From NCBI GenBank assembly GCA_023415205.1, contig JAEZLR010000030.1:1-64000 (forward strand): 64,000 bases of DNA, given 5' to 3'. The notes under the pieces are model-generated. The model saw only the letters and a program-made list of their open reading frames with translations. It was not told the origin of the DNA and ran no database searches. Shown in pieces: positions 35,386-44,688 of the stretch. The translations under genes were made by a program, and so were the position numbers. Position 1 is the first letter of the stretch. Each line of letters starts with the position of its first letter. Origin of the DNA: Bacillota bacterium (GTDB lineage: Bacteria; Bacillota; Clostridia; DSM-8532).

Positions 35386-35778
35386 ATGGCAAAGGTACAG
35401 TATTACGGTACAGGTAGAAGAAAGAAGTCCGTTGCAAGGTGCAGACTCGTACCCGGAAACGGCAACGTCATTATAAATGAGAGACCTATTGACGAATACT
35501 TTGGTCTTGAAACCCTCAAGGTTATCTGCAAGCAGCCCCTTGTGCTTACCGAGACCATCGGTAAGTTCAATGCAGTGGTGACTGTCAGAGGCGGCGGCTT
35601 CACAGGCCAGGCCGGTGCAATCCGTCATGGTATTGCCAGAGCCCTGTTGAACGTTGAAGACAGCTTCAGATCTCCTTTGAAGAAGGCTGGTTTCCTGACC
35701 CGCGATCCGAGAATGAAGGAAAGAAAGAAGTACGGCTTGAAGAAGGCCCGTCGCGCACCTCAGTTCTCAAAGAGATAA
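35386..35778 (+). CDS. rpsI: 30S ribosomal protein S9
   Basis: A 130-residue protein. QYYGTGRRKKSVARCRLVPGNG at the start and the C-terminal KYGLKKARRAPQFSKR tail, which reaches the P-site tRNA anticodon, are diagnostic. GGGGAGGA precedes the ATG. A perfect 8-bp stem-loop overlaps the stop (35777-35798), and a strong terminator follows at 35880. Confidence 0.97.
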   Translation: MAKVQYYGTGRRKKSVARCRLVPGNGNVIINERPIDEYFGLETLKVICKQPLVLTETIGKFNAVVTVRGGGFTGQAGAIRHGIARALLNVEDSFRSPLKKAGFLTRDPRMKERKKYGLKKARRAPQFSKR

Positions 35779-35879
35779 TCTTTGGTCAATCAAAGATTGT
35801 GGACGCTTGCCACAAACGCTGGATTCCAAATGGTTTTCAGCTTTACGAACGGCATGTCTGCAACAAGAGAAAAAGTATA

Positions 35880-35926
35880 GGACATTTTCCAGTGGAGTAT
35901 TTGCTGGAAAATGTCCTTTATTTTTT
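35880..35926 (+). terminator. Terminator of the rplM-rpsI operon
   Basis: GGACATTTTCCAG / CTGGAAAATGTCC perfect 13-bp stem followed by TTTATTTTTT. Confidence 0.9.
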
Positions 35927-36037
35927 AGGTTATAGGCTATGAGAGGTACTTTAATAAAGGATTGCCACTTTTTTAGAGATAAGATACTATGAACTAAAGC
36001 GTAACGGTAACCCTTGAAAATACAGGAAGGAAAAGGA

Positions 36038-37246
36038 ATGGACGCTATGAAAACAGTAACAAAAGAAGCAGCCAGGAACTTTTTAGTTTCCTACCATAAT
36101 CTGAATGAAACCCAAGGTTTTATAGGCAGTGAGGGTGTTTTGAAGTGCTTCGAGCGAACCCGGAGCATACAATACGATCCTTTAAATGTGGTGGGTCGTA
36201 ATGCGGATTTAGTCCTTCAAGGCAAGGTTAAGGGGTATAAACCCCCTATACTTCATGAGCTGCTTTATGAAAAAAAGGAATTGGTGGATGGCTTTGATAA
36301 GGAAATGTGTATCTACCTTTCTGAAGAGTTCCAATGGTTTAGCCGGATAAGGGCATTAGCCGGAGAGCGAGTCAAAATGAACCTGACCAATAGGAGACAA
36401 CTGGAGGCATTGAATATTCTCGATGAAGTCAGAAGCCATATTCGTGAACATGGAAAAACAGGCACAAAGGATATTTCTATAGGAAAAACAGAAAAAGGCG
36501 GATGGGGACATAGTAAGCTCTCCAGTGCCGCCTTGGATTATTTGTATACTATCGGAGAGCTGTGTGTCGCTGAAAAGCGAGGAACTCAGAAATACTTTGA
36601 TTTTACCGAGAACGTCTTGCCTAGGAAGGTATTACAACGTGATAGCATCCTCAATGACAGGGATTTTATAGACTGGTACGTAAAACGTAGAATTCAAAGC
36701 GTAGGATTTTTGTGGAATAGGAGAGGGGGTGCTTGGCAGGGGCATTATTTATCTGATCCTGAAATACGGAGTGAGTCCCTCAATAGACTATGTGAAAAAG
36801 GCCAATTGTCAATGTTCTCTATTGAGGGAATTGAATTCCCATTCTATATGGCCCCCGAGGATGAAGTGTTTTTCGATACGGTGGCCTCAGAAAAGCATGT
36901 GAAATTTTTAGCACCCTTGGATAATGTTTTATGGGATAGAGAAATGGTTGCCAATATTTTTAATTTTGAGTATAGCTGGGAAGTCTATATTCCTGTTGAA
37001 AAGCGAAAGTATGGGTATTACGTGCTGCCTGTGCTGTATGGCAATGATATAATTGCTAGATTCGAACCGGTAAAAACCAATAAGGGAGATCCTTTGACCA
37101 TAAAAAACTGGTGGTGGGAATCCGGGGTTAAGGTAACCGAGGCTTTATTAGGTAAGATGGATAGGGCCATACAAAAATTTGCAGAGTATTTGTCAGTTCC
37201 CTATCAGGATACTTATAGAGAGGTTCTTACAAAGCGCCGGGGATGA
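36038..37246 (+). CDS. YcaQ-family winged-helix DNA glycosylase (HTH_42)
   Basis: A 402-residue member of the AlkZ/AlkX (DUF1006) family, which excises bulky alkylated bases and can unhook DNA crosslinks. The catalytic motif QxD is visible as Q45-Y-D47 in RSIQYDPLNVVGRNADLVL; it matches the QxD type of E. coli YcaQ and not the QxQ type of Streptomyces AlkZ. The C-terminal FLAPLDNVLWDREM, EVYIPVEKRKYGYYVLPVLYGNDIIARFEP is a strong family signature. The ATG at 36038 is chosen for the AAGGAAAAGGA site. It precedes uvrA but has a 230-bp gap and its own direction of control. Confidence 0.85.
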   Translation: MDAMKTVTKEAARNFLVSYHNLNETQGFIGSEGVLKCFERTRSIQYDPLNVVGRNADLVLQGKVKGYKPPILHELLYEKKELVDGFDKEMCIYLSEEFQWFSRIRALAGERVKMNLTNRRQLEALNILDEVRSHIREHGKTGTKDISIGKTEKGGWGHSKLSSAALDYLYTIGELCVAEKRGTQKYFDFTENVLPRKVLQRDSILNDRDFIDWYVKRRIQSVGFLWNRRGGAWQGHYLSDPEIRSESLNRLCEKGQLSMFSIEGIEFPFYMAPEDEVFFDTVASEKHVKFLAPLDNVLWDREMVANIFNFEYSWEVYIPVEKRKYGYYVLPVLYGNDIIARFEPVKTNKGDPLTIKNWWWESGVKVTEALLGKMDRAIQKFAEYLSVPYQDTYREVLTKRRG

Positions 37247-37393
37247 TATTTTTGCTGCCCCAAGTCCTCCTTTGACCAGGCATTCCCTAGGGATAGAATT
37301 CATTAATTCAAGGAAAAGATAGGATTAAATGGATGTCAATAGTTTTGTGTTTTCAAACAGGATATGATATACCAGAGAAGGTCAACAAATTTC

Positions 37394-37422
37394 TTGAAAT
37401 CCGTACATATGTTCGGTATAAT
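37394..37422 (+). promoter_or_regulatory. uvrA promoter with LexA-type box
   Basis: TTGAAA (37394-37399) and TATAAT (37417-37422) are 17 bp apart. CGTACATATGTTCG (37402-37415) sits between them and differs from the Gram-positive LexA site CGAACATATGTTCG by one base. LexA bound here would block RNA polymerase. Confidence 0.8.
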
Positions 37423-37476
37423 GAATATTGTTGTTAAAACATGGATATCAACCTGGATTAAAGGATTGGATAGACA

Positions 37477-40299
37477 ATGAGAGATAGAATTTATATTAAA
37501 GGTGCTTGTGAGCATAATCTTAAAAATATTGATGTGGAGATTCCACGGGACAAATTAGTGGTTATTACGGGCTTAAGCGGGTCAGGAAAATCCTCTCTGG
37601 CCTTCGATACCATTTATGCAGAGGGGCAGCGGCGGTATGTGGAATCCTTATCCTCCTATGCCCGGCAGTTCCTCGGGCTGATGGAAAAGCCGGAAGTAGA
37701 GTATATTGACGGCCTTTCACCTGCCATATCCATTGATCAAAAAACCACCACCCGCAACCCCCGTTCAACAGTGGGAACAGTAACCGAAATCTATGATTAT
37801 TTTCGATTGATGTTCGCCCGCATTGGCATCCCCCATTGTCCCGAATGTGGAAAGCCCATTTCCCAGCAAACAGTGGATCAAATGGTGGATGCCGTGATGG
37901 CTCTGGAGGAAGGCACCAGGATTCAGGTGCTTGCTCCTGTAATCCGCGGGCGTAAGGGTGAATATACCAAGCTCATTCAGGACGCAAAGAAGAACGGCTA
38001 TGTACGCGTCCGTATTGACGGCGAGGTTATGGACATTAATGAGGATATCAAGCTGGACAAAAAGCGCAAGCATACCATCGAGATTGTGGTGGACAGGCTT
38101 ATCGTCAGGCCCGATATCCAAAAGCGGCTGACGGACTCCATTGAAACCAGCCTGAATCTGGCGGGAGGGCTTTTGGTTATTGATATTATGGGTAAGGAGG
38201 AGATGATGTTTTCTCAGAACTTCTCCTGCTCGGACTGCGGTATCAGCATTGAAGAGCTGACTCCCCGGATGTTCTCCTTCAATAATCCCTACGGTGCCTG
38301 CCCTACCTGTAGCGGGCTGGGAGCGCTTTTAAAAATAGACCCTGATCTGGTGATCCAGGATCGAACCAAATCCTTGGCTGAAGGTGCTATTTCCTCGGGA
38401 GGATGGAACTTTACCAACGAGGATGCCTATAGCCGCATGTACCTAGATGCTCTGGCCCAGCACTATAACTTCAGTGTGAACACGCCTGTTGAGCAGCTTT
38501 CCCAGGATATCGTGGATAAGATTCTTTACGGCACTCAGGGCGAGAAAATCAAGGTGGAGTATCAGAAGGAATATGGAAGCGGCAGCTTTTTAACCGCATT
38601 TGAGGGTGTTGTCAACAGTCTTGAAAGAAGATACAGGGAAACAAAATCCGAGGGAATGAAGGAGTATTATGAGTCCTTCATGAGCAATATTCCCTGCCCG
38701 GATTGCAGTGGCAAAAGGCTCAAGCGTGAGAGCCTGGCGGTGACTGTGGGAGGGAAAAACATTCATGAGGTCAGTACTATGGCCGTCAATGAATGTCTGG
38801 CCTTTTTCAGGAGCCTAAAGCTCAGTAATCGTGATAAGATGATTGCGGAACAGATTTTAAAAGAAATCAATGCCCGGCTGGGTTTCCTGGTGGACGTGGG
38901 CCTGGAATATCTTACCCTTCACCGGGCCGCGGGCACCCTATCAGGTGGCGAAGCCCAGAGAATCCGTTTGGCGACGCAAATAGGCTCAGGCCTCATGGGC
39001 GTTCTCTATATTCTGGATGAGCCCAGCATAGGGCTTCATCAAAGAGACAATGAGCGGCTTCTTGCCACCCTGACGCGCCTTAAGGATATCGGTAATACTC
39101 TTTTGGTGGTTGAGCATGATGAGGATACCATGTATGCTGCCGACCATATTATTGATATGGGGCCCGGAGCGGGAGAGCATGGGGGAAGAATCATTGCCCA
39201 GGGTACGGTTGAGGAAATCAAGGCCAACCCTGATTCCATTACCGGCCTCTATTTGAGCGGGGCGCGCAAAATTGAGGTGCCAAAGACCAGGAGAAAAAGT
39301 AATGGCAAAATTTTAAGGATTCTCGGTGCCAAGGAGAACAACCTTAAGGATGTGGACGTAGACATCCCATTAGGCGTCTTTACCTGTATCACCGGGGTTT
39401 CAGGATCGGGCAAAAGCTCGCTGATTAATGAGATTCTTTATAAGAAGCTGGCAAACAAGCTCAACAGAGCCAAAACAAAATCGGGGCTTCATCGGGATAT
39501 GCTGGGTCTGGAGCATTTGGACAAGGTGATTGATATTGACCAATCCCCCATCGGCCGCACCCCCAGATCAAACCCGGCCACCTATACCGGGGTATTTGAT
39601 ATCATTCGAGAGCTGTTTGCCAATACGGTGGATGCAAAAATGAAGGGCTACACCTCCGGCCGCTTCAGCTTTAATGTGAAGGGTGGACGCTGTGAAGCCT
39701 GCTCTGGGGATGGCATTCTCAAGATTGAGATGCATTTTCTCCCCGATGTCTATGTGCCTTGCGAGGTCTGTAAAGGGAAGCGATACAGCCGTGAGACCCT
39801 GGAGGTGCATTATAAGGGGAAGAGTATTGCCGATGTTCTGGATATGACGGTGGAGGAAGCCCTGAGCTTCTTTGAAAACATACCCCGTATTCAACGCAAG
39901 ATACAGACCCTCTATGATGTGGGCCTGGGCTATATCCGATTGGGTCAGCCGGCGACAACCCTATCAGGGGGCGAGGCTCAACGTGTCAAGCTGGCCACAG
40001 AGCTCTCCAAACGAGCCACCGGAAAAACCATGTACATTCTGGATGAGCCTACCACGGGCCTTCACATTGCTGATGTCCATAAGCTGATCGAGGTTCTTCA
40101 AAAGCTGGTGGACAGCGGAAACAGTCTTGTGGTCATTGAACATAATCTGGATGTGATTAAGACAGCCGACCATATCATTGATCTGGGTCCTGAGGGTGGC
40201 GATAAGGGAGGCAGAATTGTGACAACGGGAACACCCGAGGAGGTTGCCCGAGCTAAAGGCTCTTATACAGCCCAATTCCTTAAAAAGGTGCTGAGTTAA
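37477..40299 (+). CDS. uvrA: Excinuclease ABC subunit A
   Basis: A 940-residue damage-recognition ATPase of nucleotide excision repair. Two ABC modules are present: Walker A GLSGSGKSSL near the start and GVSGSGKSSL near 645, each with an LSGGEAQR signature. The zinc modules CPEC, CSDC...CPTC, CPDC and CEAC...CEVC are intact, so DNA binding is expected. uvrB, usually adjacent, is not in the window. A LexA-type box overlaps the promoter, which implies SOS induction. The start lies after an AAAGGATTGG stretch. Confidence 0.97.
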   Translation: MRDRIYIKGACEHNLKNIDVEIPRDKLVVITGLSGSGKSSLAFDTIYAEGQRRYVESLSSYARQFLGLMEKPEVEYIDGLSPAISIDQKTTTRNPRSTVGTVTEIYDYFRLMFARIGIPHCPECGKPISQQTVDQMVDAVMALEEGTRIQVLAPVIRGRKGEYTKLIQDAKKNGYVRVRIDGEVMDINEDIKLDKKRKHTIEIVVDRLIVRPDIQKRLTDSIETSLNLAGGLLVIDIMGKEEMMFSQNFSCSDCGISIEELTPRMFSFNNPYGACPTCSGLGALLKIDPDLVIQDRTKSLAEGAISSGGWNFTNEDAYSRMYLDALAQHYNFSVNTPVEQLSQDIVDKILYGTQGEKIKVEYQKEYGSGSFLTAFEGVVNSLERRYRETKSEGMKEYYESFMSNIPCPDCSGKRLKRESLAVTVGGKNIHEVSTMAVNECLAFFRSLKLSNRDKMIAEQILKEINARLGFLVDVGLEYLTLHRAAGTLSGGEAQRIRLATQIGSGLMGVLYILDEPSIGLHQRDNERLLATLTRLKDIGNTLLVVEHDEDTMYAADHIIDMGPGAGEHGGRIIAQGTVEEIKANPDSITGLYLSGARKIEVPKTRRKSNGKILRILGAKENNLKDVDVDIPLGVFTCITGVSGSGKSSLINEILYKKLANKLNRAKTKSGLHRDMLGLEHLDKVIDIDQSPIGRTPRSNPATYTGVFDIIRELFANTVDAKMKGYTSGRFSFNVKGGRCEACSGDGILKIEMHFLPDVYVPCEVCKGKRYSRETLEVHYKGKSIADVLDMTVEEALSFFENIPRIQRKIQTLYDVGLGYIRLGQPATTLSGGEAQRVKLATELSKRATGKTMYILDEPTTGLHIADVHKLIEVLQKLVDSGNSLVVIEHNLDVIKTADHIIDLGPEGGDKGGRIVTTGTPEEVARAKGSYTAQFLKKVLS

Positions 40300-40427
40300 C
40301 CGTTCAATGGCTTTTGTCACAAGATGATGGATTTTACAGTCTATGCAATCAAGGGATGTTTTGGATATAATAGTATTCAGGACATCCCATTCATATACTG
40401 TGGGGAAGTGTTAACCCTAAAGGAGTA

Positions 40428-40952
40428 ATGATGATGAAAAGCCATATTAAGCCCATCGATCCCGATCATAAAACAAAACGCCGCTTTTTCCGAGTAGCAG
40501 GGTTATCCATCCTTGCTGTGGGTATCGCCCTTTTAATTATCGGTATGGTGGATTTTTTCTCGGCGTCCTTTGGAGGCCCCAAGTATTTCTGGGTCAACTT
40601 TATTGCACTACCCCTCATTTTTGTGGGTGCAAGCCTGACCTCCATGGGCTACATGGGGTCAATGGCACGTTATTCGGCACAGGAAATGGCTCCGGTGGCT
40701 TCCGATACCTTCAATTATGTGGCAGAGGAGACCAAGACAGGTGTGGAGACCTTGGTTCGGGCCATAAAGGACGGTATTGACGACCAGGAGACCATGCCCT
40801 GCCCGGATTGCCATAAGGTAAACCCCAAGGATGCGGCCTTTTGCAATGGTTGTGGTTCTTCACTGGACCAGGAGAAAGCCTGCACCCGCTGCGCCACAAA
40901 AAATTCCCAAGGCGCCAGCTTTTGTAATGGCTGCGGCGCAAAGCTGATTTAA
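40428..40952 (+). CDS. Membrane protein with two C-terminal zinc ribbons
   Basis: About 174 residues. Two hydrophobic segments near residues 25-47 and 55-78 are followed by a short linker. Two zinc-ribbon repeats end the protein: CPDCHKVNPKDAAFCNGCG and CTRCATKNSQGASFCNGCG. It is a predicted membrane protein with cytoplasmic metal-binding ends. Function unknown. AAGGAG lies just before three consecutive ATG codons (40428, 40431, 40434), so the exact start is uncertain. It is co-directional with the WG-repeat lipoprotein 33 bp downstream. Confidence 0.75.
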   Translation: MMMKSHIKPIDPDHKTKRRFFRVAGLSILAVGIALLIIGMVDFFSASFGGPKYFWVNFIALPLIFVGASLTSMGYMGSMARYSAQEMAPVASDTFNYVAEETKTGVETLVRAIKDGIDDQETMPCPDCHKVNPKDAAFCNGCGSSLDQEKACTRCATKNSQGASFCNGCGAKLI

Positions 40953-40985
40953 ATTCCCTCTTTGTTGCAGAAAGGAATGGCCAAG

Positions 40986-42878
40986 ATGAGAAGTAAAAAA
41001 AGTGCTGCCCCTTTTATTGTAGTGCTTCTGGCATTTATGCTGGCCTTGGGCGGCTGTCAGAGACTTTCCCAGCAGACCGGCAAGGAGGTTGATCCTGATC
41101 CCAAGAGCCAGAATCAGGGGAAGCCAACGCCTACCCCAACGGCCAATACCGGTAAGGGTGAAGTGGGCAATCTTGTTCCGTTTTCGTATAATGAGGGCTT
41201 CTCTCCTCTCTATGGCTATAGGGATATGGAAGGTCGTACGGTTATAGAACCCAAGTTTAAGTACGCATTTCCCTTTTATGAGTGTGGCCTGGCAGTGGTT
41301 TATGCAGGCCATGAGAGATACGGCCTCATTGATAAATCGGGGAACTATGTGTTGGAGCCGGAGTATGATTATATCACTTATTCCGAGGGTGTTATAATTG
41401 GTACCAATTATGAAAAAAACGGTTCCGAGGTCTTTGATCTGAAGGGGCAGAAGCTCTTTGAAGCTGACGACTACTTTTCTTATTTTAACGAGGGCCTGAC
41501 GGGTCTGTATAAAAAAGGCTATATGGATAAGGGCGGCCAATTGGTTATCTCATTGCCGGGTTATGAATCCCTGGGTCCCTTTATGAATGGAATTGCCCGG
41601 GTGAATGAGGATTACCTTGGCGCCCCCTATTATATCGATAAAAAGGGCAAGGATGTCACCGATACAGTATCTTCGGGGCTCAGGATGTTTAAGGATGAAA
41701 CCACCCAATCCTTTGGATTTATGAATGCCCAGGGTGAGGTAGTGATTGAGCCTCAGTTTATTGAAGCAGAACCCTTTTTGGACGGGTATGCCATCGTTAT
41801 GCCAGATGTTGACCAAGAGAATAACGATTATGGGGTGATAGACACTCAGGGCCAGTTTATTCTTGAGCCCGTCTATTGCGGCATCCAGCGCTTATCCAAC
41901 GGCCTTGTGGCTGTGGGAGAGGAGGTTAATCCGGAGGACTATGTTCCATCCAGCTATTTTTACTATGCCAATAAGGCGCTCTTTACCCCTGACTTTAGTT
42001 TGCAGACGGACTGGATTTATCCTTTGACAGAGGATTTTGATCAGAAGTACATCTGCGTTAATGATAAGGATTCTGTCTTCTTTATGGATGCTGATTTCAA
42101 TCGGGTGGCCGATATGCCTGATCTTAAGGGATATGGCTCCTTTACTGGGGATGGAAACCTTTTAAGAGGGGAATATAATGGTTATTTATCGGTAGTGGAT
42201 AGAAACGGAAATCTTCTTACTAATGGCGACGAATGGATTGATCTGGGGGAAGGACTAAAAGCGCGGAGAATGGTTAAATCACTGGATAGGATCGCTACTT
42301 TGGAATACCCGATTTTGTCAGGACTCGATGATGAGTCCATTGAAAATAGGCTCAATCAGCTTATTCTTGAAGAAATGGTTATTCCCTATGAAGGAGAATT
42401 TACTGATGGTGAAGATTCAACTGAATTAAATAATGGAGCTGATATTTCCACCTTTACGTCCTTTTTCATTATGAATCGTCAGAAGGATCTTTTCCTCATT
42501 GACCAGATCCTCCATAGCTACTACCTGGGTGCGGCCCATGGATCATCCTACCGAAATACAGTTTATATCGATAGAAGGAAAGCCGTAGTCTATACTCTTG
42601 ATGATCTGTTTAAGAAGGATAGTGATGTTTATGCCTACCTGAGTGAGGCTGTAAGCGCCCAAATGGTTGAGACCATGGAAGAGGTAGGCTACTGGGAAGA
42701 TCATGTGACGGTCACACCCGATACCGGCTTTGTTATAGCGGAGGAGGGGCTCATTCTATATTTTGGAGAGTACGAAATTGCCTCCTATGCGGCAGGCCTG
42801 CCGGAATTCCTCATCCCCTACACCGATCTTATGGGTTATATCAATACCGAGGGTGACTTCTGGAGGTCCTTTAACTAG
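40986..42878 (+). CDS. WG-repeat lipoprotein with C-terminal DUF3298-type domain
   Basis: About 630 residues. The lipobox LALGGC follows a basic N-terminus and a hydrophobic run, so it is probably anchored at the membrane face. A proline/threonine linker (TPTPTANTG) is next. Residues of about 70-450 contain repeats with the WG pattern (for example YGLIDKSGNYVLEPEYD, FGFMNAQGEVVIEPQF, YGVIDTQGQFILEPVY), likely a beta-propeller-like surface domain. The end (SYYLGAAHGSSYRNTVYIDRR, LYFGEYEIASYAAG) looks like the DUF3298 domain of RsiV-type proteins. Role unknown. The ATG at 40986 follows AAGGA; upstream in-frame codons are possible. Confidence 0.83.
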   Translation: MRSKKSAAPFIVVLLAFMLALGGCQRLSQQTGKEVDPDPKSQNQGKPTPTPTANTGKGEVGNLVPFSYNEGFSPLYGYRDMEGRTVIEPKFKYAFPFYECGLAVVYAGHERYGLIDKSGNYVLEPEYDYITYSEGVIIGTNYEKNGSEVFDLKGQKLFEADDYFSYFNEGLTGLYKKGYMDKGGQLVISLPGYESLGPFMNGIARVNEDYLGAPYYIDKKGKDVTDTVSSGLRMFKDETTQSFGFMNAQGEVVIEPQFIEAEPFLDGYAIVMPDVDQENNDYGVIDTQGQFILEPVYCGIQRLSNGLVAVGEEVNPEDYVPSSYFYYANKALFTPDFSLQTDWIYPLTEDFDQKYICVNDKDSVFFMDADFNRVADMPDLKGYGSFTGDGNLLRGEYNGYLSVVDRNGNLLTNGDEWIDLGEGLKARRMVKSLDRIATLEYPILSGLDDESIENRLNQLILEEMVIPYEGEFTDGEDSTELNNGADISTFTSFFIMNRQKDLFLIDQILHSYYLGAAHGSSYRNTVYIDRRKAVVYTLDDLFKKDSDVYAYLSEAVSAQMVETMEEVGYWEDHVTVTPDTGFVIAEEGLILYFGEYEIASYAAGLPEFLIPYTDLMGYINTEGDFWRSFN

Positions 42879-42904
42879 ACGAGCAGGTCTCAAACAAAGT
42901 AAAT

Positions 42905-42966
42905 AGGCCGTGATGTTTAAATCTTCCTGCTTCGAGGACAGCAAGAAGATTTGAACATCATGGCCT
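42905..42966. terminator. Long near-perfect hairpin between convergent genes
   Basis: A 26-bp stem runs from 42905 to 42930 and 42941 to 42966. Only three positions are wobble pairs. The T tract on either side is weak (TTTC), so it may terminate both flanking transcripts by a strong stem or be an RNase III target. Confidence 0.7.
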
Positions 42967-43006
42967 TTCATGAATCTACCGCTTTGAGGAAGCTCCTCAT
43001 CCTCTT

Positions 43007-43600
43007 TTATTCGGTGAGATAACCCTTTTCCACGGCCTGATCTATAAGATCCGAGGCATAACTCCACAACTCAGGAGCACCATTGTTGATCCGCTTGTTC
43101 CGGTTGATCACCTGGGCCTTGGTGATACCATGCTCCGACCAGGTTCCCCCTTTATTGAGGTTATTCAAAAGAACGGGCTGGAGCCTGTCCAAGGAGGCGG
43201 CAAATTGGGCTTCGGGCGTTTCCATGGCATCAAACTCCTCCCATAATGTACGCATTTCCTTGCCTTGATCCTCGGGAAGTAGGCCAAAAATCCGGTCGGC
43301 GGCCTGCTGCTCCCGCTGAAGCTTGTCCCTATTGGCTGTGGCATCATAGCAGAAGGTATCCCCCGCATCAATCTCCACAAGGTCATGGACAATGCACATT
43401 TTCATGACTTTCAGAATATCAATCTCCGTTTCTTTGGAATATTCACAAAGCAGGAAGGCCATGAGGGCAAGATGCCAGGAGTGCTCGGCATCGTTTTCTC
43501 GGCGAGAGCCGTCATGTATTTTTGTCTGTCTGAAGATATTCTTGGCCTTGTCAACCTCACAAATAAACTGAATCTGCTTTTCAAGCCTGGTTTGATCCAA
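43007..43600 (-). CDS. HD-domain phosphohydrolase (YfbR/HDDC2-like)
   Basis: A 197-residue metal-dependent phosphohydrolase. The motifs ENDAEHSWHLALMAFLL and IVHDLVEIDAGDTF give the H...HD...D metal site of the HD superfamily, and YATANRDKLQREQQAADRIF-like helices follow. Related enzymes are dNMP 5-prime-nucleotidases. Substrate is inferred only from similarity. It lies convergent to the WG-repeat gene, with the long hairpin between them. Confidence 0.85.
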   Translation of the reverse strand: MDQTRLEKQIQFICEVDKAKNIFRQTKIHDGSRRENDAEHSWHLALMAFLLCEYSKETEIDILKVMKMCIVHDLVEIDAGDTFCYDATANRDKLQREQQAADRIFGLLPEDQGKEMRTLWEEFDAMETPEAQFAASLDRLQPVLLNNLNKGGTWSEHGITKAQVINRNKRINNGAPELWSYASDLIDQAVEKGYLTE

Positions 43601-43659
43601 GATTCACATCTCCCTTCAATTAATAGAATGATCTTAAGCGTAGAGGGTTATGTATTATT

Positions 43660-44463
43660 CTAAGCCTGAGAATCTATCAGCTCATCCAGATGAAGGATGA
43701 GGGTGTTAAGGGCCTCCAAGATGTCAGGAGAGGCAGTTCCTGATAGGGTCAGAAGAAGGTCTATATCGCTCTGAAAGTTCTTGGGCACATTCCGACAGTT
43801 TGCCTGAGCCAGGGCTACCAGCCTTTTTTCTCCTGGATGGACGACTTCGTTTATGGCGAACAGAATATCAAAATAGCTGGCCAGGAAGGCCGCAATACGG
43901 TGATTAATACTCACTCTGTCCTGACGATTGATGGCTTTCTTGATCTGGTCATAATAAGCGGGAAGCTTTCCCTTGAGCAGTTCCCGATTTTTTTGAATAA
44001 TGCCGGCTCTAAGGTGAGGGGGGTAAGGTAGAGTGTATCTTTCCTTCAGGGAGGCAAAACGCCCATTCCTGTCAAATAGAATTCTTGAGTTTAAAAGATT
44101 CCCCCAAAAGCAAGTGGTAAAGCCAATAGAGGACTGACCCTCCACAAGGAGGTGCTTAAGATGCTCTTCAATCCAGGCGCTGTCCCGGTAAACCAGATCA
44201 ATAGGTGTACCGCATTTGAGAATTCCATCATCTTCCGGCTCCCAATAACGGTTATCCAGCTCAACATAGCTCATATGTCTGGCGGCAAGCTCTTGGCGGG
44301 CGGCCAGTGGGACGGGGGCGGTGGCATAAATATAAACATCAAAATCCGAGGCTTCGTCAAAAGCTCCGCTTGCCGCCGAGCCTGCCAGAAGGATGGCTTC
44401 AACTTCTTGAATCCTTGCATAATCCGCGGCAAGCTCAGAAAGGGCTTCAAATCTATCCATCAT
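43660..44463 (-). CDS. Nucleotidyltransferase-fold protein with DUF4037
   Basis: A 267-residue protein. The minimal nucleotidyltransferase core is AILLAGSAASGAFDEASDFDVYIY, with GS and the DxD metal site. The C-terminal part matches DUF4037 (YWEPEDDGILKCGTPIDLVYRD, GFTTCFWGNLLNSRILFD). Members may transfer nucleotides to an antibiotic, a sugar or a protein; no substrate is known here. GGGAG precedes the ATG pair. It is probably independent of the neighbouring HD gene. Confidence 0.8.
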   Translation of the reverse strand: MMDRFEALSELAADYARIQEVEAILLAGSAASGAFDEASDFDVYIYATAPVPLAARQELAARHMSYVELDNRYWEPEDDGILKCGTPIDLVYRDSAWIEEHLKHLLVEGQSSIGFTTCFWGNLLNSRILFDRNGRFASLKERYTLPYPPHLRAGIIQKNRELLKGKLPAYYDQIKKAINRQDRVSINHRIAAFLASYFDILFAINEVVHPGEKRLVALAQANCRNVPKNFQSDIDLLLTLSGTASPDILEALNTLILHLDELIDSQA

Positions 44464-44537
44464 TGTTTTATCTCCCGAGACATTTTATTTTGACATTATC
44501 AAACAGAGATCTTTTTGTCAATGAATGTGGGCCAACA

Positions 44538-44566
44538 TTGAATTCTGGTAACGGGAAGTTTATAAT
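44538..44566 (+). promoter_or_regulatory. Promoter of the DUF39 operon
   Basis: TTGAAT (44538-44543) and TATAAT (44561-44566) are exactly 17 bp apart. The leader is about 115 bases, with no recognised SAM or T-box motif. Confidence 0.7.
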
Positions 44567-44688
44567 GTATTTTAGTCTTGGTAAGCATCAGGATTTAAGC
44601 TTAAGTAGGTTCTTTTGGAAAGGACTCATCCTTAATAGCAAGAATGAGGCCCGTTCCTTGTCATTTTGGGAAATGTGTGGTGTAAGGA

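Noticed and set aside
35777..35798. Stem-loop at the rpsI stop as a terminator
   Set aside because: The AATCTTTG / CAAAGATT stem is perfect but is not followed by T in either direction; the strong terminator lies at 35880.
44573..44688. Possible SAM riboswitch before the homocysteine operon
   Set aside because: The leader lacks the conserved SAM-I or SAM-II core sequences.
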